Notes: a model not told the origin generated them from the letters alone. 64,000 bases of DNA from Erythrobacteraceae bacterium (GCA_027489065.1 JAIYAM010000028.1:1-64000), one strand, 5' to 3'; shown: positions 43,146-56,415, counted from the first letter of the stretch. Numbers and translations: made by a program.

Positions 43146-44294
43146 CTACCGATGCCGGAGCCGCTCGGGCGTGAGCTGGTCGATGGCCGTCACGCCCATC
43201 AGCCGCATCCCGCGCTCGATCTCGTCCTTGAGGATGCCGAGCGCGCGTTCGACCCCGTCCTGACCTGCCGCAGCCAGAGCGTAGAGGTAGAGCCTTCCCC
43301 CCGAAGCGGCGGTTGCGCCGGAACACAGGGATTTGAGCACATGGGTGCCCCGCCGCACGCCGCCATCGCAGATGATCTCGATCTTGCCGCCGACCGCATC
43401 GACGATCTCGGGCAGCTGGTCGAACGGGGCGCGGCTGCCGTCCAATTGCCGCCCGCCGTGGTTCGAGATCATGATCGCGTCCGCCCCGATTGCCACGGCG
43501 CGGCGCGCGTCACCTGCGCTCATCACGCCCTTGAGCACGAACTTGCCGCCCCAGTCCTCGCGGATGCGGGCGGCGGTGTCCCAGTCCATTGCGGTGTCGA
43601 GCATGGTGTTGAAATATTCGGCGATGCTCACCGCCTTGCCGGTGCCCTCGCTGACATGGGTGTCCAGGTTGGGGAGGCGGAATTTCTCGCGCAGCACGTA
43701 GTCGAGCGTCCACCGCGGGCGCGTGGCGTAGCTCAGCATGCTGGCAGGCGTGAAGCGCGGCGGGGTGGTGAAGCCGCTGCGCAGACAGCGTTCGCGCTTG
43801 CCCGAAACGATGGTGTCGACCGTCAACGCCAGCGCATCGAACTTCGCCGCTTGGCACCGCTGGATCATGCTGGCGTTCAGGCCCTTGTCCTTGTGAACGT
43901 AGAGCTGGAACAGCTTGGGGCCGCTGGTGAGCGCGGCAATCTCCTCGATGCTCCGCGTCGCGAGGCTCGAGATGCCGAACCACAGGCCGAATCTCTCCGC
44001 CGCCTTCGCCACCGCCGTCTCGCCCTGCCAGTGGAAGGCGCGTTGGACCGCGGTGGGCGAGAGCATCAGCGGCAGCGCCGACCTGCGCCCAAGGATCGTG
44101 CAGGAGGTGTCGATCGTCCCGACCCCGGCGAGCACATCGGGCACCAGATCGACGCCCGCGTAAGCCGCAGTGTTGCGCGCCTTGGTCAGCTCGTCATCGG
44201 CCGCGCCGTCGATGTAATCGAACACGGGGAAGGGTAGCCGCGCTTTCGCGAGGGTGCGGAAATCGTCGATGTTGTGGCAGTCGGACAGGCGCAT
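43146..44294 (-). CDS. lldD: FMN-dependent alpha-hydroxy acid dehydrogenase (L-lactate dehydrogenase-like)
   Basis: 382 residues from the ATG at 44294 (MRLSDCHNIDDFRTLAKARL); an earlier start would add an unrelated tail. FMN TIM barrel with FDYIDGAADDELT, the catalytic histidine in SNHGGRQLDG, and phosphate-binding EIICDGGVRRGTHVLKSL. It oxidises L-lactate or a similar 2-hydroxy acid, passing electrons to the quinone pool at the membrane. Substrate could also be mandelate or glycolate, so the symbol is tentative. It lies just upstream of the leuA leader on the same strand. Confidence 0.85.
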   Translation of the reverse strand: MRLSDCHNIDDFRTLAKARLPFPVFDYIDGAADDELTKARNTAAYAGVDLVPDVLAGVGTIDTSCTILGRRSALPLMLSPTAVQRAFHWQGETAVAKAAERFGLWFGISSLATRSIEEIAALTSGPKLFQLYVHKDKGLNASMIQRCQAAKFDALALTVDTIVSGKRERCLRSGFTTPPRFTPASMLSYATRPRWTLDYVLREKFRLPNLDTHVSEGTGKAVSIAEYFNTMLDTAMDWDTAARIREDWGGKFVLKGVMSAGDARRAVAIGADAIMISNHGGRQLDGSRAPFDQLPEIVDAVGGKIEIICDGGVRRGTHVLKSLCSGATAASGGRLYLYALAAAGQDGVERALGILKDEIERGMRLMGVTAIDQLTPERLRHR

Positions 44295-44340
44295 CGCTAG
44301 AACGCCTGCCCGATTGCGGGTTTCAAGTCGAGTGGCGGAT

Positions 44341-45003
44341 TTACTGCTTCTCGAAGGCGACGCTGATGTCGAGTTCCACCGCGTCGCTGACGACCGGGAT
44401 GCCATAGCTGATCCCGAAGTCCGAGCGCTTGATTTCCGCCTCGGCCTCGAAGCCGATGGTCGCCTTCTTGTTGAAAGGGTTGGCGCCGGCGCCGGTGAAC
44501 TCGGCCTCGAAGGTGACCGGCTTGGTGACACCGTTGAGCGTGAGATCGCCGGTGATCATCGCCTTGGTGGGGTCCTTGGCATCGACCTTCACGGCCGTCG
44601 ATACGAAGCGCGCGGGCGCGGGGGCAGGGCCGAAGAAGTCGGCCTTTCCGCCGTCCTTGCCGGGGCGCAGCAGGTGGTCGGTGAGGCCCTTGCTGGCCGT
44701 GGTGACGTTGGCGACGGGGATCGTCACGTCGACTTTTGCGGCCGCAAGGTTCGCCGGGTCGATCACCAGCGTTCCGGCGACATCGCCGAACAGGCCGTAA
44801 TAGTCGTTGAAGCCGAAGTGGTTGACCTCCCAGCCGATCAGCGAGTGGTTGGCATCAGCGGTATAGGTCCCGGCGGTGACGCGCGAGGGGTCCTTCACGC
44901 CCGGAAGCTGCGGCGCGCCTTGGGCGAAGAGCGTTGGCGCAAGCGCGGTCGAGCCCAGCAGGGCGGTGAGGGCAGCGGCGGCGGCAAGGGTGGTGCGGTT
45001 CAT
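44341..45003 (-). CDS. YceI family periplasmic protein
   Basis: 220 residues; signal peptide MNRTTLAAAAALTALLGSTA, likely cleaved after LFAQG or nearby. GAGGAG precedes the ATG at 45003. The YceI lipocalin-like barrel is marked by AGTYTADANHSLIGWEVNHF, ITGDLTLNGVTKPVTFEAEF and KRSDFGISYGIPVVSDAVEL. Family members bind polyisoprenoid lipids in the periplasm. A role near ubiquinone is possible, given coq4 and ispA in the wider region, but is not shown. Confidence 0.88.
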   Translation of the reverse strand: MNRTTLAAAAALTALLGSTALAPTLFAQGAPQLPGVKDPSRVTAGTYTADANHSLIGWEVNHFGFNDYYGLFGDVAGTLVIDPANLAAAKVDVTIPVANVTTASKGLTDHLLRPGKDGGKADFFGPAPAPARFVSTAVKVDAKDPTKAMITGDLTLNGVTKPVTFEAEFTGAGANPFNKKATIGFEAEAEIKRSDFGISYGIPVVSDAVELDISVAFEKQ

Positions 45004-45077
45004 CGGGTATGGTCTCCTCAGGATGCAGGAGACCAATACCCGATGAACCGCAGCGGTTCCACCGCCTTAGGCAGGGA

Positions 45078-46187
<1,110 letters not shown>

Positions 46188-46196
46188 TTTGAGAAC

Positions 46197-46718
46197 TCAG
46201 GCCCCCTCGGCCCCGCGCAGCATCCCGACGACGCCGGATCGCCCGACTTCGACCAGCCCGAGATCGCGCATCAGCGCGACGAAACTGTCGATCTTTTCGG
46301 GCGCTCCGGTGAGTTCGAAGACGAAGCTCGTGGTGGTGGTATCGACGACATGGGCGCGGAAGATCTCCGCCACCCGCAAGGCCTCGACCCGCTTGTCGCC
46401 GGTGCCGCTCACCTTGATCAGCGCCAGCTCGCGTTCGACATGCGGCCCGGCGGTGGTGAGGTCGGTGACCTTGTGCACCGGCACCAGCCGCTCCAGCTGG
46501 GCCTCGATCTGGTCGATCACCTGCGGGGGGCCGTTGGTGACGATGGTGATGCGGCTGACCGCATGGTCCTCGGTGATGTCGGCCACGGTCAGGCTGTCGA
46601 TATTGTACCCGCGCGCGGTGAACAGGCCGGTGATCTTGGCAAGGATCCCCGGCTCGTTGTCGACCATGACGGCGAGCACATGGCGCTCGGACGGGCTTTC
46701 CGCGATCTTCATTGGCAT
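46197..46718 (-). CDS. ilvN: acetolactate synthase small (regulatory) subunit
   Basis: 173 residues. The N-terminal ACT domain reads HVLAVMVDNEPGILAKITGL then RGYNIDSLTVADITED, followed by a C-terminal regulatory domain, as in IlvH/IlvN proteins that confer valine feedback inhibition. AGGA lies 8 bases before the ATG at 46718; a second ATG at 46712 is possible. It begins 10 bases after ilvB. Confidence 0.93.
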   Translation of the reverse strand: MPMKIAESPSERHVLAVMVDNEPGILAKITGLFTARGYNIDSLTVADITEDHAVSRITIVTNGPPQVIDQIEAQLERLVPVHKVTDLTTAGPHVERELALIKVSGTGDKRVEALRVAEIFRAHVVDTTTTSFVFELTGAPEKIDSFVALMRDLGLVEVGRSGVVGMLRGAEGA

Positions 46719-46728
46719 TGCATATGTC

Positions 46729-48546
46729 CTAGACCAGCGCCTTGGCTTCGTCGTCCATCGTCCCGTCGACGTGATCGCCGTAGAGGATCATGTCGGTGTG
46801 CGCCGCGCCGCTCGGGATCATCGGCAGGCAGTTGGCATCCTGCGCCACGAGGCAATCGACGATCACGGGGCCGGGGTGGTCGAGCATGCGCATGATGCCA
46901 TCGTCCAGATCCTTCTCCTCGGTGATGCGGATGCCCTTCCAGCCATAGGCCTCGGCGAGCTTCACGAAATCGGGGAGGCTGTCGGAGTAGGAGTTCGAAT
47001 AGCGGCTTTCATAGGTCAGCTCCTGCCACTGGCGGACCATGCCCATGTATTCGTTGTTGAGGATGAACACCTTGACCGGCAGGCGGTACTGGCTGGCGGT
47101 GCCAAGCTCCTGAATGTTCATCTGGATGCTCGCCTCGCCCGCGATGTCGATCACCAGCGCGTCAGGATGGCCGAGCTGCGCGCCGATCGCGGCAGGAAGG
47201 CCATAGCCCATCGTCCCGAGCCCGCCCGAGGTCAGCCACTTGTTGGGATCCTCGAAATGGAAGTACTGCGCCGCCCACATCTGGTGCTGGCCGACTTCGG
47301 TGGTGATGATCGGATTGCGCTTGTGGGTCAGCGCATGGAGCCGCTCGACCGCCTTTTGCGGCATGATCATGCCCGGGTGCTTGGCCGAGCGCTCGGGATA
47401 GGCGAGGCATTCGCGCGCGCGCCACCCCGCGATCCGCGCCTTCCACTCGCCGAGGTTCTGCGCCTGCCGCCCGCCCCAGGCCTCGATGAGCTGGGCAAGG
47501 ACAGTCGCGCAGTCGCCGACGATGCCGAGATCGACCGGCACAACCTTGTTGATCGAGGAACGGTCGATGTCGATGTGGATCTTCTTCGAGCCGGGCGAGA
47601 AGGCGTCGAGGCGGCCCGTCACGCGGTCATCGAAGCGCGCGCCGATGCAGACCATCACGTCGCACTTGTTCATCACCATGTTGGCTTCGAAGGTGCCGTG
47701 CATCCCGAGCATCCCGAGCCAGTCTGGGTGCTTCGCCGGGAAGGCGCCGAGGCCCATCAGGGTCGATGTGACGGGCGCGCCGGTCATGTCCTGGAACTGG
47801 CGCAGCAGACGGCTCGCCTCGGGGCCGGCATTGATGATCCCCCCGCCGGTGTAGAACACCGGGGCTTTCGCATTGGCGATCATCTCGACCGCCTCGATGA
47901 TCTGTTCGGGCGGGGCGACCGTCTGCGGCGCATAGCGATGCGCGCCCGCACGGGTCAGCGCGCGGCGTTCCGAAGGCACGGCGATTTGCACGTTCTTGGG
48001 AATGTCGATCACGACCGGGCCGGGCCTGCCCGTGGTGGCGATCAGGAAGGCTTCCTTGATCGTCGCAGCGAGGTCTGCCGGGTCCTTCACGAGGTAATTG
48101 TGCTTGGTGCAGTGGCGGGTGATGCCGATCGTGTCGGCTTCCTGGAAGGCGTCGGTGCCGATCAGGCTGGTCGGAACCTGCCCGGTGATGACCACCAGCG
48201 GGATCGAATCCATCCATGCGTCCGCAATGCCGGTAATCGCGTTGGTCGCGCCCGGACCGGAGGTGACGAGCACCACGCCGGGCTTTCCGGTAGCGCGGGC
48301 ATAGCCTTCCGCTGCATGGGCTGCGCCCGCTTCGTGGCGGACGAGAATGTGGCGGATCCGCTCGTCGCCGAACAGCTCGTCGTAGATCGGCAGCACCGCG
48401 CCGCCGGGGTAGCCGAACACGAACTCCACGCCCTGTTCGATCAGGGCGTTCACGAGAATCGCCGCGCCGCTCATCGCGCCATAGGGATTGGGGGCGGGGT
48501 CCGCCTTCGGGGCAGGGTCCGGCTTGCCGGGCACGGGGCACTCCAT
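46729..48546 (-). CDS. ilvB: acetolactate synthase large subunit
   Basis: 605 residues, thiamine-diphosphate enzyme joining two pyruvates, or pyruvate and 2-oxobutyrate. The catalytic glutamate is in [34 protein letters not shown], an FAD-binding middle domain, and the TPP-binding region [15 protein letters not shown] then [16 protein letters not shown] complete it. The first 25 residues are proline-rich and precede the conserved [18 protein letters not shown]. It opens the ilvB-ilvN-ilvC series. Confidence 0.95.
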   Translation of the reverse strand: MECPVPGKPDPAPKADPAPNPYGAMSGAAILVNALIEQGVEFVFGYPGGAVLPIYDELFGDERIRHILVRHEAGAAHAAEGYARATGKPGVVLVTSGPGATNAITGIADAWMDSIPLVVITGQVPTSLIGTDAFQEADTIGITRHCTKHNYLVKDPADLAATIKEAFLIATTGRPGPVVIDIPKNVQIAVPSERRALTRAGAHRYAPQTVAPPEQIIEAVEMIANAKAPVFYTGGGIINAGPEASRLLRQFQDMTGAPVTSTLMGLGAFPAKHPDWLGMLGMHGTFEANMVMNKCDVMVCIGARFDDRVTGRLDAFSPGSKKIHIDIDRSSINKVVPVDLGIVGDCATVLAQLIEAWGGRQAQNLGEWKARIAGWRARECLAYPERSAKHPGMIMPQKAVERLHALTHKRNPIITTEVGQHQMWAAQYFHFEDPNKWLTSGGLGTMGYGLPAAIGAQLGHPDALVIDIAGEASIQMNIQELGTASQYRLPVKVFILNNEYMGMVRQWQELTYESRYSNSYSDSLPDFVKLAEAYGWKGIRITEEKDLDDGIMRMLDHPGPVIVDCLVAQDANCLPMIPSGAAHTDMILYGDHVDGTMDDEAKALV

Positions 48547-48555
48547 CTGGTTGCT

Positions 48556-48593
48556 GGCCCGGTTGAAGGGGCTTCAAGAAACAAAACCGGCCC
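48556..48593 (-). promoter_or_regulatory. hairpin just upstream of ilvB
   Basis: GGGCCGGTT and AACCGGGCC (8 of 9 pairs), enclosing an inner GAAG-CCCC-TTC arm, end about 10 bases before the ilvB start in the 115-base gap after miaA. It could affect ilvB translation or be an attenuation remnant; no T-run follows it. Confidence 0.35.
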
Positions 48594-48661
48594 GATGCAG
48601 GGGGAATTGCACCGGACCGAGTGGGAGCGGCGCTAAAGATTAGAATCTGCCAAGTCAAGCC

Positions 48662-49618
48662 CTAAAGGCGCAACAAAGATGCGAAATGCGGGGTGAAGTC
48701 GATAGATTCATATTCCCACGTCGGATGCAGCCGGGCCCATTCCGGCGGAGGCTGGCGCCGGAACCAGGTGAACTGGCGCTTGGCGTAGTTGCGCGTCGCC
48801 TGGCTCCCGGCGGCGATCATCCGTTCCGCGTCGATGGTGCCGGCAAGATAGGCGGCGATCTCGGGCACGCCGATCGCGCGCATCACGGGGAGGTCGGGAT
48901 CGAGCCCGCGCGCTAGCAGCGCCTCGACCTCCTCGATCGCGCCGGACTCGAGCATGGCCGCAAAGCGCGCGTCGCAGCGTTCGTAAAGCCACGCCCGCTC
49001 GGGTTCGATGATCAGCGGGAAGAGGTTGACGGTGTCGCCGATCCCGCCCGCCTTGGCGAGCTGCCAGTCGCCGAGCGTCACTCCGGTCGATCGCTTGACC
49101 TCGAGCGCACGGGCGATGCGCTGGCGGTCGCCCGGGTCGAGCTCGCTGGCGCGCTCCGGGTCCTCGATCTGGAGGAGCTTGTAGGCGGCGTCATCGTCCA
49201 TCGCGCGCACCGCGGCGCGGACAGCGGGTTCGATCTCCGGAATCGGCGCGATCCCCTCGATCAGCACCTTGATGTAGAGCCCTGTCCCGCCGACGAGGAT
49301 CGGGACGGCGCCCTCTGCGTGACAGGCGGCGATCTCGGTCCGCGCGCGGGTCGCCCACGCGGCAGCGGAGCAGGCTTGCGACCCGTCCCATGCTCCGAAC
49401 AGGCGGTGCTCGATCCCCGCCATCTCCGCATCGGAAGGCCGCGCGGAAAGCACCCGCAGATCCGCATAGACCTGCGCGGAATCGGCGTTGATGATGACGC
49501 CGCGCTGGCCGGTGTCCGCAAGGCTCTGCGCAAGCGCCACGGCAACCGCGCTCTTGCCGCTCGCGGTCGGCCCTGCAATGAGCGCCAGCGGCTCAAGAGG
49601 AGAAGTCGAAATGCTCAT
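48662..49618 (-). CDS. miaA: tRNA dimethylallyltransferase
   Basis: 318 residues from the ATG at 49618 ([20 protein letters not shown]). P-loop [16 protein letters not shown], then [18 protein letters not shown] (the catalytic Asp and tRNA-recognition segment), [18 protein letters not shown] and FTWFRRQPP near the end. It adds a dimethylallyl group from DMAPP to A37 of tRNAs reading UNN codons. Its start codon overlaps the divergent serB start, so its own ribosome site lies in serB coding sequence. Confidence 0.94.
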   Translation of the reverse strand: MSISTSPLEPLALIAGPTASGKSAVAVALAQSLADTGQRGVIINADSAQVYADLRVLSARPSDAEMAGIEHRLFGAWDGSQACSAAAWATRARTEIAACHAEGAVPILVGGTGLYIKVLIEGIAPIPEIEPAVRAAVRAMDDDAAYKLLQIEDPERASELDPGDRQRIARALEVKRSTGVTLGDWQLAKAGGIGDTVNLFPLIIEPERAWLYERCDARFAAMLESGAIEEVEALLARGLDPDLPVMRAIGVPEIAAYLAGTIDAERMIAAGSQATRNYAKRQFTWFRRQPPPEWARLHPTWEYESIDFTPHFASLLRL

Positions 49619-50486
49619 GGCGCGGCTGATAGCAGAGACGGGTGAATGTGAAACGCGTCTCGCGACTTTGGCCGACAGGCTGGCGGGCGAGGGGGTAAGG
49701 CTGGTGTCCTCGCACCGCGCAGGCGAGATGCTCGAATTGCGCCTCGACGGGGGCACGGTGGCGCGGGTGCTCGATGCCATCGACTCGGTGTTCGCGCCTG
49801 CTGCCCTGCTCGCCAGCGAGGGCGAAATCCGGGTGCCGGAGTTGTTCGTTTCGGACATGGACTCGACTATGATCGAGCAGGAATGCATCGACGAACTGGC
49901 CGATTACGCCGGGCTGAAGCCGCAGATCGCTGCCATCACCGAACGGGCGATGCAGGGCGAACTCGATTTCGAAAGCGCCTTGCGTGAGCGCGTGGCGCTG
50001 CTCGTCGGGCTGGAGGAAAGCGCGATTGCCGCCTGTCTCGCCGATCGCATCACCGCGACGCCAGGCGCGGCGGCGCTCGTGGCGACGCTGGCCGCTTTGG
50101 GCACGCGCACGGTGCTGGTGACGGGGGGCTTCCACCATTTCGCCGATCCGGTGGCCGAGATGCTCGGCTTCCACCGGGTGGTGGCGAACAGGCTCGCGGT
50201 CGAGGACGGCAAGCTCACCGGCGGGCTGGTCGGCCCGATCACCGACAGCGCGGTCAAGGCGGCGGTGCTGGGCGAGGAGGCGGCCGGTCTGGGCGCAGGC
50301 GCGCTCAGCCTCGCGACCGGGGACGGGGCGAACGACATTCCGATGATTGCGGCCGCGACTTACGGGTTCGCCTACAAGGCCAAGCCCAAGGCGCGCGCGG
50401 CGGCTAACGGGCGGGTCGATGCGGGCGACCTAACTTCGGTGCTGACCTTGCTCGGCATCCCGCGCGAGGATTGGCGCGAGAGCTGA
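49611..50486 (+). CDS. serB: phosphoserine phosphatase
   Basis: 291 residues. The ATG at 49611 follows AGGAG with an 8-base spacer; ATG 49617 (MARLIAETG) is the next choice. HAD-family motif I is [13 protein letters not shown] (DxDxT), motif [15 protein letters not shown], motif [18 protein letters not shown] and [11 protein letters not shown]. The N-terminal 80 residues resemble the small accessory domain of SerB proteins. It makes serine from phosphoserine. The first eight bases overlap miaA on the opposite strand. Confidence 0.94.
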   Translation: MLMARLIAETGECETRLATLADRLAGEGVRLVSSHRAGEMLELRLDGGTVARVLDAIDSVFAPAALLASEGEIRVPELFVSDMDSTMIEQECIDELADYAGLKPQIAAITERAMQGELDFESALRERVALLVGLEESAIAACLADRITATPGAAALVATLAALGTRTVLVTGGFHHFADPVAEMLGFHRVVANRLAVEDGKLTGGLVGPITDSAVKAAVLGEEAAGLGAGALSLATGDGANDIPMIAAATYGFAYKAKPKARAAANGRVDAGDLTSVLTLLGIPREDWRES

Positions 50487-50606
50487 TCCGCAAGCTTTTT
50501 GAGGCATCGCAAAAAAGGTTGCAGCAGGCGTACCGAATCGGCTATTAACATTAGTGTAAGCAGGCGCTGGCTAAGGACAGCCCCTCGCCTTGAGGACACG
50601 ACACGC

Positions 50607-51446
50607 ATGACCCGATCTGCTCGTACCCGCTACAGCCGCATGTTCGCCCCGGATGGCACGGTGCTTCTGCACCCTGACCGTCAGCCGGCGCGCTATCGCC
50701 CGCTTCGCGCGGTGCGGAGCTTCCAGGCGCTGATCAAGGACAAGGAAGACACAAGCCTCGTCTTCAAGATCTTCGAATCACTGCCCTCGAAGGATTTCCT
50801 GCCCCGTGTGAGCGAACTCGCGCTGTCCGAACGCGGCGAGTACCTGCGCTCGACAGAGCCGGCGCTGCCCGAAATCCTCGACGATCATGCCGCCTTGCGC
50901 CGCACACCCAAGGGCAGCCTCGCGCATGCCTATTGCGACTTCATGGAGGCCGAGGGGCTTTCGGCAGCCGGCCTCGTTGCCGAATCCGAAAGGGCGGGGC
51001 GGCCCCGCTATCCCGATCTCGTCGAGTGGTTCATCAACCGCTCGCGCGATACGCATGATCTCTTCCACATCCTCACCGGCTACGGCCGCGACGCACTGGG
51101 CGAGCAATGCGTGCTGCTCTTCACCCACGGGCAGGCGCCCAGCCAGGGCCACCTGCTGATCGGCTATGCCGGGGCGGCGAACATCGCCAAGATGACCCGT
51201 GGCAGCAAGGCACCGGTCTTCGGTGCCGTGCGGCAGGCGCATCGCACCGGCAAGGGCGCGCCGCAGCTGATTGCGCAGCCGATCCGCAAGCTGCTCGAAC
51301 GCCCGCTCGAGGAAGTGCGCACCGCGCTTCACATTCCTGAGCCGACGCAATATCGTGAATGCCACCGCGTCTGGCAGGCCGAGGGGATCAATCCCTACGA
51401 TCTGCTCGCCAGCAAGCCTGCCGAACACGAACTGCTCGCCGCCTAA
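50607..51446 (+). CDS. Coq4 family ubiquinone biosynthesis protein, copy 1
   Basis: 279 residues, preceded by TGAGGA. The Coq4 metal motif HDxxH-x11-E is intact: HDLFHILTGYGRDALGE, about residues 152-168. Coq4 proteins act in ubiquinone synthesis; the yeast and human proteins are reported to remove the C1 carboxyl oxidatively. A close paralogue follows 13 bases downstream, sharing LSAAGLVAES and DTHDLFH-LTGYGRDALGE. The 120-base gap before it holds no gene. Confidence 0.85.
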   Translation: MTRSARTRYSRMFAPDGTVLLHPDRQPARYRPLRAVRSFQALIKDKEDTSLVFKIFESLPSKDFLPRVSELALSERGEYLRSTEPALPEILDDHAALRRTPKGSLAHAYCDFMEAEGLSAAGLVAESERAGRPRYPDLVEWFINRSRDTHDLFHILTGYGRDALGEQCVLLFTHGQAPSQGHLLIGYAGAANIAKMTRGSKAPVFGAVRQAHRTGKGAPQLIAQPIRKLLERPLEEVRTALHIPEPTQYRECHRVWQAEGINPYDLLASKPAEHELLAA

Positions 51447-51459
51447 GGACATCGTGACC

Positions 51460-52251
51460 ATGGCCCTTACCGATCTTCCGCTTGTCGCTCCCGATCGCCG
51501 CACTTCGGGCATCCGTCCGCTCAAGGTGCTGCATCACTTCGGCAAGCTGGTCGATGACAAGGAAGACACCGAGCAGGTGTTCCACATCATCGAGGCGACC
51601 AAGGGCCGGCGCAGCCATGCGCAGGCGCGCGATTTCATCACCTCCGAGGCAGGACAGCGCTTCCTGCGCGACGGCGTCGATATCCCCGCGATGCTCGACG
51701 ATCACGCGCGCTGGGCCGATTGCGGGCCGAACACGGTTGCGGCGCATTACATCGCCTTCATGAAGCGCGAAGGCCTGTCGGCCGCCGGTCTCGTGGCGGA
51801 AAGCCACCGCTGGGCACCGCCCGAAAGCCTGCCCAAGGACCAGACCCAGTGGTATTTCGACCGGCTGCGCGACACGCATGACCTGTTTCACGTGCTCACC
51901 GGCTATGGCCGCGATGCGCTGGGCGAAGTGAGCCTGCTGGGTTTCAGCTACCAGCAGAGCCACAACACCGGGATCCTGTTCATCGCCTATGCCGGCGCGC
52001 GCCAGATCAAGAAGGTCAGCGGCACCAAAGCGCCGATCTTTGCCGCGATCAAGGAAGGCCGCAGGCTCGGCCGCGCAGCCGCCAAGATTGCGCACCAGGA
52101 TATCGCGGCGCTGATGCGCGAGGATATCGGCGAAGCGCGCAAGCGGCTGAACATCGGCAAGCCCGAGGTCTACCGCCAGTGCCTCGCCATCCTGCATGCC
52201 GAAGGCACGCTCTCCGAGGATATCTCGCTCGGCGGAGCCCAGGCAGCTTAG
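51460..52251 (+). CDS. Coq4 family ubiquinone biosynthesis protein, copy 2
   Basis: 263 residues, start at 51460 just after copy 1. It keeps HDLFHVLTGYGRDALGE (HDxxH-x11-E, about residues 134-150) and aligns along its whole length with copy 1 (LVDDKEDTEQVFHIIEATKG compared with LIKDKEDTSLVFKIFESLPS). The two diverge most at the ends and in the loop before the motif. They may form a heteromer or have split roles; which one is the main ubiquinone enzyme cannot be told from sequence. Confidence 0.85.
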   Translation: MALTDLPLVAPDRRTSGIRPLKVLHHFGKLVDDKEDTEQVFHIIEATKGRRSHAQARDFITSEAGQRFLRDGVDIPAMLDDHARWADCGPNTVAAHYIAFMKREGLSAAGLVAESHRWAPPESLPKDQTQWYFDRLRDTHDLFHVLTGYGRDALGEVSLLGFSYQQSHNTGILFIAYAGARQIKKVSGTKAPIFAAIKEGRRLGRAAAKIAHQDIAALMREDIGEARKRLNIGKPEVYRQCLAILHAEGTLSEDISLGGAQAA

Positions 52252-52258
52252 GACTCGT

Positions 52259-52669
52259 TCAGCGCAATTCCTTGCGAATCACCAGCTTGAGGCCCGACCA
52301 GGTCTCGTCGATCGCGCAGACCTTGGTGTCGACGAGGCCCAGCGGCAGGCACACCTCGCGGATCGTGTCCTCGGTGATGTCGGTCGGCATGCCGGACGCC
52401 TTCTTGGGCCAGCTCACCCAGATCTGACCGTCCGGCGCGATCCGGTGACGGAGCATGATGAGGCGCTCCTCGAGCAGCGTGCGCTCGGCGACGAAGATGT
52501 GCGCCGCGTCGAGGCCCTGAACGGGGTCCGCCACAAAGATGAGGTCGAGCGCATATTCGTCGATCTCGTCGATCACGTGTTCGGGCATGGCATCGAACCA
52601 CACCCGCATCCCGTCGCGCAAGGTGAGCTTCTTGACGAGCGGGGTGCCGGAGTAGCCCGAGGACGCCAT
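52259..52669 (-). CDS. DUF3052 family protein
   Basis: 136 residues, starting MASSGYSGTPLVKKLTLRDG. This N-terminus and the later QIWVSWPKKASGMPTDITED pattern match the DUF3052 family, small soluble proteins of unknown function widely found in bacteria. It lies three bases after purL and converges with the second coq4 gene, seven bases away. Confidence 0.8.
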   Translation of the reverse strand: MASSGYSGTPLVKKLTLRDGMRVWFDAMPEHVIDEIDEYALDLIFVADPVQGLDAAHIFVAERTLLEERLIMLRHRIAPDGQIWVSWPKKASGMPTDITEDTIREVCLPLGLVDTKVCAIDETWSGLKLVIRKELR

Positions 52670-52672
52670 GGC

Positions 52673-54919
<2,247 letters not shown>

Positions 54920-54951
54920 GGGCGGGAGCTCCTTGGCCCGCGCCCCCTAGA

Positions 54952-55626
54952 TCACTGCGCGGACGAGGCCAAGCCGCCGCGTTTCCTGAACCAGCGATTC
55001 TCCCCCACCCATGCGGCGATGGCGGTCAGAACCGCGAAGGCGATCAGCGCCTGAACATAGAGCAGCGGCCCAGCGCTGTCGGGATGGGGCGCGAACCAGT
55101 TGACGATCTGGAACAGCAGCATCGTGCCAGCCAGCACCAGCGGCGGCCCCATCGGCCCGCGCGTGCGGCGCATGAAGTACAGGAATGCGCCGCCTGTCAG
55201 GGCAAGCTCGAGTGGCATGGCGACCCACGGCCAGTCCCACAGCCCGAGGCCGAATTTGGGCGGCGTCCCGACCAAGGTCAGATCGGGCACGTGCACCAGC
55301 CAGTCGAGCAGCCAGTGCGACAGCACCACCAAGCCGGCGAGCACCCCGAGCCTCAGGTCGCGGCGCCACACCGCGACGACACCGAGCATCGCCGCAGCCC
55401 AGATCGCGGTGCCGACAAGCGAGTGCGTGTAGGGCATCTCGTAGAGGTCGAAGGGCACCATCGCGCTCGCTTCAGGGTCGATGCGCATGTGCTCTGCGCC
55501 CGCCAATGCGAGGCTGAAGAAGCCCCAGTCGACCAGCTGGCCCGCCACGAACATCGTCGCCAGACGCGGCCGCTCGGGACTTGCGGCGGCTGCGACAAAG
55601 GCCGGAGCGAAGTGGCCGATGAACAT
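54952..55626 (-). CDS. membrane-bound metal-dependent hydrolase-like protein (YdjM type)
   Basis: 224 residues with about six hydrophobic segments. MFIGHFAPAFVAAAA, MPYTHSLVGTAIW and LSHWLLDWLVHVPDL contain the conserved histidines and aspartate of the YdjM/YbcI (PF04307-like) family. Function in this group is uncertain. It begins downstream of a small DUF2177 gene, 19 bases apart. Confidence 0.72.
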   Translation of the reverse strand: MFIGHFAPAFVAAAASPERPRLATMFVAGQLVDWGFFSLALAGAEHMRIDPEASAMVPFDLYEMPYTHSLVGTAIWAAAMLGVVAVWRRDLRLGVLAGLVVLSHWLLDWLVHVPDLTLVGTPPKFGLGLWDWPWVAMPLELALTGGAFLYFMRRTRGPMGPPLVLAGTMLLFQIVNWFAPHPDSAGPLLYVQALIAFAVLTAIAAWVGENRWFRKRGGLASSAQ

Positions 55627-55645
55627 CGCGAGGCTCTTGCGCGCC

Positions 55646-56059
55646 TCAGGCCGAGGCGGGGGCGAAGCGCAGCACCGCGAGGGTCGCGAGCGAACTCGCC
55701 GCTCCGGTGACGAAGGCGCCCCACAGAATGTCGAGCACCGAAATCTGGGTCGCCCAGACCTTGAACACCGCCTGGCTGGTCAGGTCGAAGGTGGCATAGC
55801 ACAGCGCGCCCAGCAGGATGCCGTTGAGCATCGCAGGCTGCACCGCGCCGGCCTCGATCCCCGGACGGATGGCGAACCACGTGACCCCGGCGATGTAGAT
55901 GAGGTAGAAGGCCCCCGCCGCGCCGACGTTGAACTTGTCGGCCATGATCTCGCCGATCACCGGCTTGTAGAGATTGACCGAGGCCCAGCGCAGCCACACC
56001 GCATCGAGCGCCAGGAAGGACACGGCCGCAACGCCGTAGGCGATGATCCACTTCAACAT
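55646..56059 (-). CDS. DUF2177 membrane protein
   Basis: 137 residues from the ATG at 56059 (MLKWIIAYGVAAVSFLALDA); an earlier ATG at 56164 adds a non-hydrophobic tail. Four membrane segments, with FLALDAVWLRWASVNLYKP and NGILLGALCYATFDLTSQAV typical of DUF2177. Function unknown. It is divergent from xseB. Confidence 0.8.
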   Translation of the reverse strand: MLKWIIAYGVAAVSFLALDAVWLRWASVNLYKPVIGEIMADKFNVGAAGAFYLIYIAGVTWFAIRPGIEAGAVQPAMLNGILLGALCYATFDLTSQAVFKVWATQISVLDILWGAFVTGAASSLATLAVLRFAPASA

Positions 56060-56142
56060 ATTCCGGCTATCCCTTGCGTTCGCTGCCCGCCCGTCACGGG
56101 CAGCCTTGACCGCGCCCGCGCGCGCCGTCAATGCTCCGCGCC

Positions 56143-56415
56143 ATGGACGAGGGCACAGCATCACCGGCGGCGGCAGGGCCGGATATCACCGACATGACCT
56201 TCGAGCAGGCGCTGGCCGCGCTCGAGAGCATCGTGCAGCAGCTCGAACGCGGCGACGTGCCGCTCGATCAGTCGATCGGGCTGTATGAACGCGGCGAGGC
56301 CCTGCGCGCGGCGTGCCAGCAACGGCTCGATGCGGCGCAGGCGCGGATCGAGCGGATCGTCACTGCCGCCGATGGCCGGGCTACGGCCACGCGGCCTTTC
56401 GATACGGAGGGCTGA
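56143..56415 (+). CDS. xseB: exodeoxyribonuclease VII small subunit
   Basis: 90 residues from the ATG at 56143; an ATG at 56131 would add four. Signature MTFEQALAALESIVQQLERG then PLDQSIGLYERGEALRAACQ. The N-terminal leader is longer than usual. It forms ExoVII with XseA. It is followed six bases later by ispA, the common xseB-ispA arrangement. Confidence 0.93.
   Translation: MDEGTASPAAAGPDITDMTFEQALAALESIVQQLERGDVPLDQSIGLYERGEALRAACQQRLDAAQARIERIVTAADGRATATRPFDTEG

Noticed and set aside
48574-48612. Leader peptide upstream of ilvB (GTG start, 12 residues)
   Set aside because: Only one Leu and one Val codon and no Ile, no ribosome site, and no T-run after the hairpin; not convincing as an attenuator leader.
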